Below, piece by piece: positions 59,094 to 64,000 of a stretch of 64,000 bases of DNA (positions within the stretch are counted from its first letter, which is position 1; each line of letters starts with the position of its first letter). This DNA is from Hyalella azteca (lineage: Eukaryota; Arthropoda; Malacostraca; Amphipoda; Hyalellidae), in assembly GCF_000764305.2 (NCBI RefSeq), contig NW_025944533.1, positions 868,001-932,000 on the forward strand. Direction: 5' to 3'. The position numbers and the translations under genes are program-made. The notes beneath the pieces were generated by a model. It saw only the letters and a list, made by a program, of their open reading frames with translations. It was not told the origin of the DNA and ran no database searches.

Positions 59094-59131
59094 CTGTCTC
59101 TTATACACATCTAGATGTGTATAAGAGACAG
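59094..59131. other. Complete Nextera mate-pair junction adapter
   Basis: CTGTCTCTTATACACATCT at 59094-59112 is followed directly by its reverse complement AGATGTGTATAAGAGACAG at 59113-59131. Two abutting mosaic ends are the circularisation junction of Nextera mate-pair libraries. An N follows at 59156. This is not genomic sequence. Confidence 0.98.
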
Positions 59132-59304
59132 CAAGATAACGGCACGATTATTCGTNTCTGAATGTGAATGAATAATTTTGATAATGCCTCGACGGAAAAG
59201 GCAGAGAGGGACCGGGACCGAAATGGCGACAGTGAACAAAAGCGGATCGTTACGCGTCACTTTTCCATGGAACTTTTGTCCCAGTATCGCCCTCTGCCCC
59301 TCAT
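59132..59304. other. GC-richer segment after an unreliable join
   Basis: An ATG at 59184 opens a basic frame (MPRRKRQRGTGTEMATVNKS) that runs into the pyrimidine array. Proximity to the adapter and the N makes any call unsafe. Confidence 0.25.
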
Positions 59305-60110
59305 GCATCCAAGCCCTCCTCTCCCCTCTCTCCCTCATAGAAGCAAGCCTCCCTCTCCCCTCTTTCCTTCATAGAAGCAAACCCTCCTCTCCCCTCTTTC
59401 CTTTATAGAACCAAGCCCTCCCCTCCCCTCGGTCCCTCACACATGCGAACCCTCTGCTCCCTCTCTTCCTCACAGAACAAAAGAACAAAGCCCTCCTCTC
59501 ACCTCTTTCCTTCATAGAATCAAGCCTTCCTCTCCCCTCTCTCCCTCACACATGCAAGCCCTCATTTCTAATCGGTCCCTTACACATCTTCTCTCCTATT
59601 TCTTCAAAGATCTTTGCCCTTCTATCGCTCGAATTCCTTCAACCTTTCAAACACTTTCAACAATCGGTCACTCGACCTTCAAATTCTCGTGCTCCGTCAT
59701 CCTTGCAAGTCCTCCAATTTCTCATGTTCCTATATACCTTTGAAGCACGTAGATGCCATCGGTGCCTCTCCCTTCTAGGCCTTTGAGTTACCTTCAGTCT
59801 TTTGCCCTTCCCATGCCCTTCAATCACTTTCATTCCTTTACCCTTTCCGGCCCTTCGTTCTAGTTCATCCGTTCGCCCTTCCCAGCCCTTCGTTCACTTT
59901 CATTCCTTCACCCTTCCCAGCCCTTCAATAACTTTCATTCCATCACCCTTCCCAGCCCTTTGTTCACTTTCATTCCATCACCCGTCCCAGCCCTTCGTTC
60001 ACTTTCATTCCTTCACATATCTCAGCCCTTCATTCCTTTTCATTCCTCCAACCTTCCCAGCTCTTTCCGTAACCCTCAGCTTACTGTCAGCCCCTCACCT
60101 TTCCAAGCCA
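59305..60110. repeat. Pyrimidine-rich 35-bp minisatellite in two diverged blocks
   Basis: Block A (about 59305-59580) repeats CATAGAAGCAAGCCTCCCTC then TCCCCTCTTTCCTTC. Block B (about 59800-60110) repeats CCCTTCCCAGCCCTTCGTTC then ACTTTCATTCCTTCA. Both have a period near 35 bp, with a decayed stretch between. The plus strand is almost all C and T. The serine/proline/phenylalanine-rich frames (up to 147 codons) are artefacts of the repeat. Confidence 0.85.
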
Positions 60111-60560
60111 TTTTCACTCCGTATTTTTCCTCATATACTTAGATTAATCACCATGCATGAGAAATGCACACCATATTGCCATTACTTTGCATTATTTCAT
60201 AATGCATTCGGACAGGGAGTGACCACGGTGCTAATCGTGAGGTGAGATTATCTTTACACGAAACTTTTTATTTGCAAATATAATCAAAACTCGTGGAACG
60301 TAGGCAAGATTATTCACTGAATCAAGTAAACATTCCTTGTACTGTTGTTGGAAAAAGACAATTCTCTATTTCACTAGAGGCGCAGAAGATGAGCAAGAGT
60401 TCCCGTACATAAGCTTTTGTGGTTGGAAGAAGTACCTCGCATATCAAGACTGGCGCATCACAACGTCAACATTCCCTGCCAAAAGTGGTGTTCAACTTAA
60501 ATATACGATGAACATAAAAGCAAAACGCCATTGCGACATCGTAACTGGACTGTTTCATCG
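60111..60560. other. No gene assigned; GC-richer open patch
   Basis: An 82-codon plus frame (60337-60585, no ATG start) reads a mixed product including FPYISFCGWKKYLAYQDWRI. It may be part of an upstream exon or chance. Confidence 0.3.
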
Positions 60561-60660
60561 TCGACCGAAGTCGTATCGCCGCTAAACGACGAACGGAAGC
60601 GGCCATCTTGAACAACAATGGACGAGCACTCTCCGTTCATACTCGTCTTTTGTCTGTTTA
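60561..60660 (+). promoter_or_regulatory. Promoter-like CpG-rich patch with YY1/Pho-type motif
   Basis: CpG-dense sequence with GCGGCCATCTTG at 60599-60610, the exact reverse complement of the 12-mer in the island at 27.67 kb. Two short frames with good start contexts follow (60618 and 60738). Transcription would run on the plus strand. Confidence 0.35.
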
Positions 60661-60698
60661 AAATAACTGAATACTTTAAATATTTAGCCTATACTTGA
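60618..60698 (+). CDS. Possible upstream ORF, 26 codons
   Basis: ACAACAATGGACG is a strong start context (A at -3, G at +4). The peptide MDEHSPFILVFCLFKITEYF plus six residues ends at TGA. Its place between the promoter-like patch and the ORF at 60738 suits an upstream ORF in a 5' leader. Confidence 0.25.
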   Translation: MDEHSPFILVFCLFKITEYFKYLAYT

Positions 60699-60737
60699 AA
60701 TGACCCAATTATACCAGTTAACAGCCAGTTATTGAAA

Positions 60738-60866
60738 ATGGAGTACGACGAAACTTTCGAATCAATTGAGGCTTCTATTGAAAATAATTCAAGGAATATC
60801 AGAGAGTCTAAATGCGAAGGCCTATTCGATGGGAGCCTCGTACAGAAAGATGATTACGAACAATGA
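60738..60866 (+). CDS. Hypothetical small ORF, 42 codons, acidic
   Basis: GAAAATGGAG gives A at -3 and G at +4. The 42-residue product starts MEYDETFESIEASIENNSRN and ends GSLVQKDDYEQ. It is acidic, with no low-complexity bias and higher GC at third positions than its AT-rich surroundings. Together with the CpG-rich patch and YY1/Pho-type motif 130 bases upstream, it is the best-supported gene start in the window. It may be a complete micro-ORF or the first coding exon of a longer gene. A donor cannot be placed with confidence before the stop. No family is recognised. Confidence 0.38.
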   Translation: MEYDETFESIEASIENNSRNIRESKCEGLFDGSLVQKDDYEQ

Positions 60867-63555
60867 TAGAGAGGTTATAAAAGTTCGTTGATGGCATCTC
60901 GTATAACGGATAAGACTTCCGTAACGCAGATCGTTGCCAAGATACCGCGGGATTAAGCCTCTCTAATGAAGAGTGTAAAGGCGATATTTGGCCTGCCTAT
61001 GTCGTTATCCTAATTGTACTATTGCAATAACTGGGATAAATATTTGTGCTGATATATAATTATTAATTCTTCAGGAATTTTCTCATTACATTGTAGTAAA
61101 CTTAATAATGACACAATTATTTAATAATGGTTGATTCCATGAATTTCAAATACCTTGACATCATAATAAAGTTGTTATTGCTATATTTATTATTGGCACC
61201 TCGGCACTTTATTTTAGTTCAATTTAGTATAAAGATCACTCTTATTGATATCATAAATAAATGTTAACTCATATCCTACTTTGAAGTTTCTTATCTATAA
61301 GCAATTATTCTTGTCAAGTTGAATTGAGTGATCAATTGTTAATAATTAGAGTTTTATCAACATATGTACAAATTTAATTTGCTTTGCTCAATTTTCGCGA
61401 GTCAATCATCGTCCCAGTCTTAAATTAAAGACTACTTTTGAACGATGTGGTAGCATTTAACAAAAATTAGATATAAAATTTTATTACATGTGAAGCCTCA
61501 AATTGTTTCAACCATTAGAAGTGAATACAATTTCTGAGAAAAATGTTATACTCGGAAAGTTTTATGCACGGAGAAATTTCACACGTGAACGGCATCGAAT
61601 TCCCGAGCATTGAAGTCAAATTCGAAGCAGAATAATCCTAAAAAAATTAATGAGGGCAATAAAGTGAAGCTGCGAAAACCACGCCATTAACCTTCAATTT
61701 GTTGCAGTCTGTAGTCATTCAATGCCGCAATCTGGAATTTTTTGCCGCTAAATTGCTCTGCCTAAGCCGGCAGCTTTGTACACGAGAATCTAAATTCGTT
61801 CATCCCAACCCAAATTTAGAATAGAATCGGTACCTTACTACCCGCACATTATGAAAATAAAGATAAATGCAGTCTTAAGTAACGTTCAAATTGAGATATG
61901 GAATCCTGAGTTGAAAAAATTTCCTGTAGAATTTTAGTAATTTCAGGAAGTCGGCATTCAATATTTAATTCGGCCATTTAAACGCTAAAAAATGTTAGTT
62001 TTAATCATAATTTCATTCAAACCTAAATTAAATTTCATTAAAAGTCATATGTTGTTAAATTTTTAATAAATTCCTTGTTTTCATTTAAATTACGGTAAAT
62101 CGTAGTTTTTCGTCATTGCTAAATATGCTTCAGAATTGAAGAGCTATAGCGTCGTTAAATAATGTTGATAAAATGAAATATCTGTAGCTTTTTTAGTCAT
62201 TATACATTATGGATGCATATAGTGTTTAAACCTCATTCATAGTATATTGCATGGGAGTTGCAATACATCGTTATATCGAAGTCACACATTCGAAATCTTT
62301 AAAATTTCCTAGCTACGATTTAGTTACCATGATTTGAGAAACGGTTTATTGGCATGGATACTTGATTTATTTCCTATATTCTATAAACCTTTTCATAAAG
62401 CAAGGTTAATGCTATAACTTGAATTCATTTTCAAGAAACGATGCAATAAAATATTTTATAAATATCGAATAAAAATGTCACTATAACACCCGTACGTAAC
62501 GGGCAGGCTCGATGCTATATGACACCAATTAAATATAACGATGACTTCAATATTACGCATCAAAATGAATTCCTTTGCCTCGCGTATTAATTCTAATTTC
62601 TAATTTATAAAGTAATTAAACTCAAGAAATCGTACAAAAGAAACATGATGATATTTGCAAAGTCAAAAACATACAAATCTTAATACTACATTTAATACTA
62701 CATTAAGGCCGTTCATAGACATAATTAATTTAATAGCACAACAAACTCATGGAAAATATCAACTGCTAAGCGAAATTAACCCCTATTCAATTTAATTTTA
62801 TTAACAAAGCGACCGCAAATTGAACAGAACAGGGGCGACAACGGCAAAACTTTATAATCGTTTCAGCTTGTGCGTTTCTTGAGAAAAACAAAAATTAACT
62901 CAGTCAGATAACAGCAAACCGAAACAAAACAGCAAAAAATGAGAAAATGAAACCGAAACAGCAAAAAATGAGAAAAACAGAGGCTCATACTGGTACTAAA
63001 CATTTGTACTTTAATTTTCTTATGTTTTATTTTCTCGGCATTACTTTAAATTTATTGAACTTTATTTTTATTTAAATTTATTGAACTACATTTTATTATT
63101 TATTAAATCATTATAATGCGAAAATTTTCAAAATATGAATGTTTCTTCATTGGCGGGTTATCATTATATGTTTCCTTCAAATTCATCGTAATGGAGTTTG
63201 CATGAGAGCAGGAATCAAAGGATCCATTTATTTTACTAATATTTATTGCGATATTATAGAGGGCTTGGCAAGACACATGCCTCTTTAATGACGCATTTCA
63301 TGTCAATCCTGATCGAATAACATCGGTTGATATTAACAACCTACCTGCGCCGAGCCTCTTATTGTATATATGTGTATATAGTTACTATTTTGCAGAATAC
63401 ATAAATGCAATTATAAGTTGAATTCTTTCATCTCTAGTCAGGAGCCATACACACATGACATTTGCCCTCATCTATATTATTTCTATTACTCTAATCTTTA
63501 TTCTGTTTAAATTCCAAGTTCACCAATAATTTGAAAAGGGAGAAAAGCCAAGTAA
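60867..63555. other. No gene recognised
   Basis: AT-rich unique sequence. A two-copy CCGAAACA...CAGCAAAAAATGAGAAAA repeat lies at about 62919-62976. Confidence 0.5.
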
Positions 63556-64000
63556 ATATGGTGAGTAAACATATATACATGGTGAATTTACAGATATGGT
63601 GAATTTACAGATATGGTGAATTTACATATATGGTGAATTTACAGATATGGTGAATTTACAGATATGGAGAATTTACAGATATGGTAAATTTACAGGTATG
63701 GTGAATTTGCAGATATGGTGAATTTACAGAAATAGTGAATTTACAGATATGATGAATTTACAAATATAGTGAATTTACAGATATGGTGAATTAACAGATA
63801 TAGTGAATTTACAGAAATAGTGAATTTACATGTATGGTGGATTTGCAGATATGGTGAATTTACAGATATAGTGAATTTACAGAAATAGTGAATTTACATG
63901 TATGGTGAATTTACAGATATGGTGAATTTACAGGTATGGTGAATTTGCAGATATGGTGAATTTACAGATATGGTGAATTTACAGAAATAGTGAATTTACA
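63556..64000. repeat. 17-bp minisatellite with 68-bp higher-order units, runs off edge
   Basis: The unit GATATGGTGAATTTACA repeats about 25 times and continues past the window. Variants GATATAG, GAAATAG and TGTATGG follow the plain unit in the same order at about 63780-63847 and 63848-63915, giving a 4 x 17 = 68-bp higher-order repeat. Confidence 0.97.

Noticed and set aside
59552..60245. 147-codon Ser/Pro/Phe-rich protein
   Set aside because: Produced by the 35-bp pyrimidine repeat; no independent coding sign.
63556..64000. CRISPR-like regular array
   Set aside because: Units are contiguous 17-mers without unique spacers, and the sequence is eukaryotic in character.

Overview
This window reads as gene-poor, strongly AT-rich animal nuclear DNA, most likely from an arthropod or another invertebrate with a large genome. 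There is no dense set of open frames as in bacteria. The longest uninterrupted frames are about 140 to 155 codons, and none carries a domain I can name. The dominant content is simple and tandem repeats, a short interspersed element with a (GTCY)n core, and long stretches with no recognisable feature. The species cannot be fixed from the sequence alone.

Layout. 0-9 kb: element copy 1, a small ORF with a good start context (2418-2663), a degenerate 42-bp repeat, a 25-bp minisatellite and an 83-bp minisatellite. 9-23 kb: mostly featureless, with a 73-bp and a 39-bp minisatellite, several GC-richer islands that could be exons or gene relics (13.6-14.0, 14.6-14.8 and 20.5-20.8 kb), and a possible recursive splice site (22067/22068). 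23-30 kb: element copy 2, two possible minus-strand exons (25.8 and 26.9 kb), a GC-rich promoter-like island (27.5-27.8 kb), and a 32-bp minisatellite with a duplicated 97-bp segment. 31-46 kb: an 88-bp array, a 167-bp duplication, a CTG/TTG tract, a tandem series of hairpins with compensating changes, and a 38-bp AT-rich array. 46.5-47 kb: three diverged copies of a module that carries a splice-acceptor-like site. 47-52 kb: a 76-bp duplication and a possible terminal exon (50.3 kb). 52-57 kb: three more element copies, one of them beside its own empty site. 57-64 kb: a small minus-strand ORF, a 38-bp array, a pyrimidine-only 35-bp array, a promoter-like island with two short well-placed ORFs (60.6-60.9 kb), and a 17-bp array running off the right edge.

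Two places carry the 19-base Tn5 mosaic-end sequence used in Illumina Nextera libraries, each close to an N. These are assembly artefacts, so the joins at about 52.7 kb and 59.1 kb should not be trusted.

No rRNA, tRNA, CRISPR array, complete autonomous transposon or recognisable conserved gene was found. All coding calls are low-confidence proposals based on open frame, start context and splice-like signals. I found no convincing new multi-gene system. The most informative features are the filled/empty insertion site, the candidate recursive splice site, the covarying hairpin array and the adapter relics.
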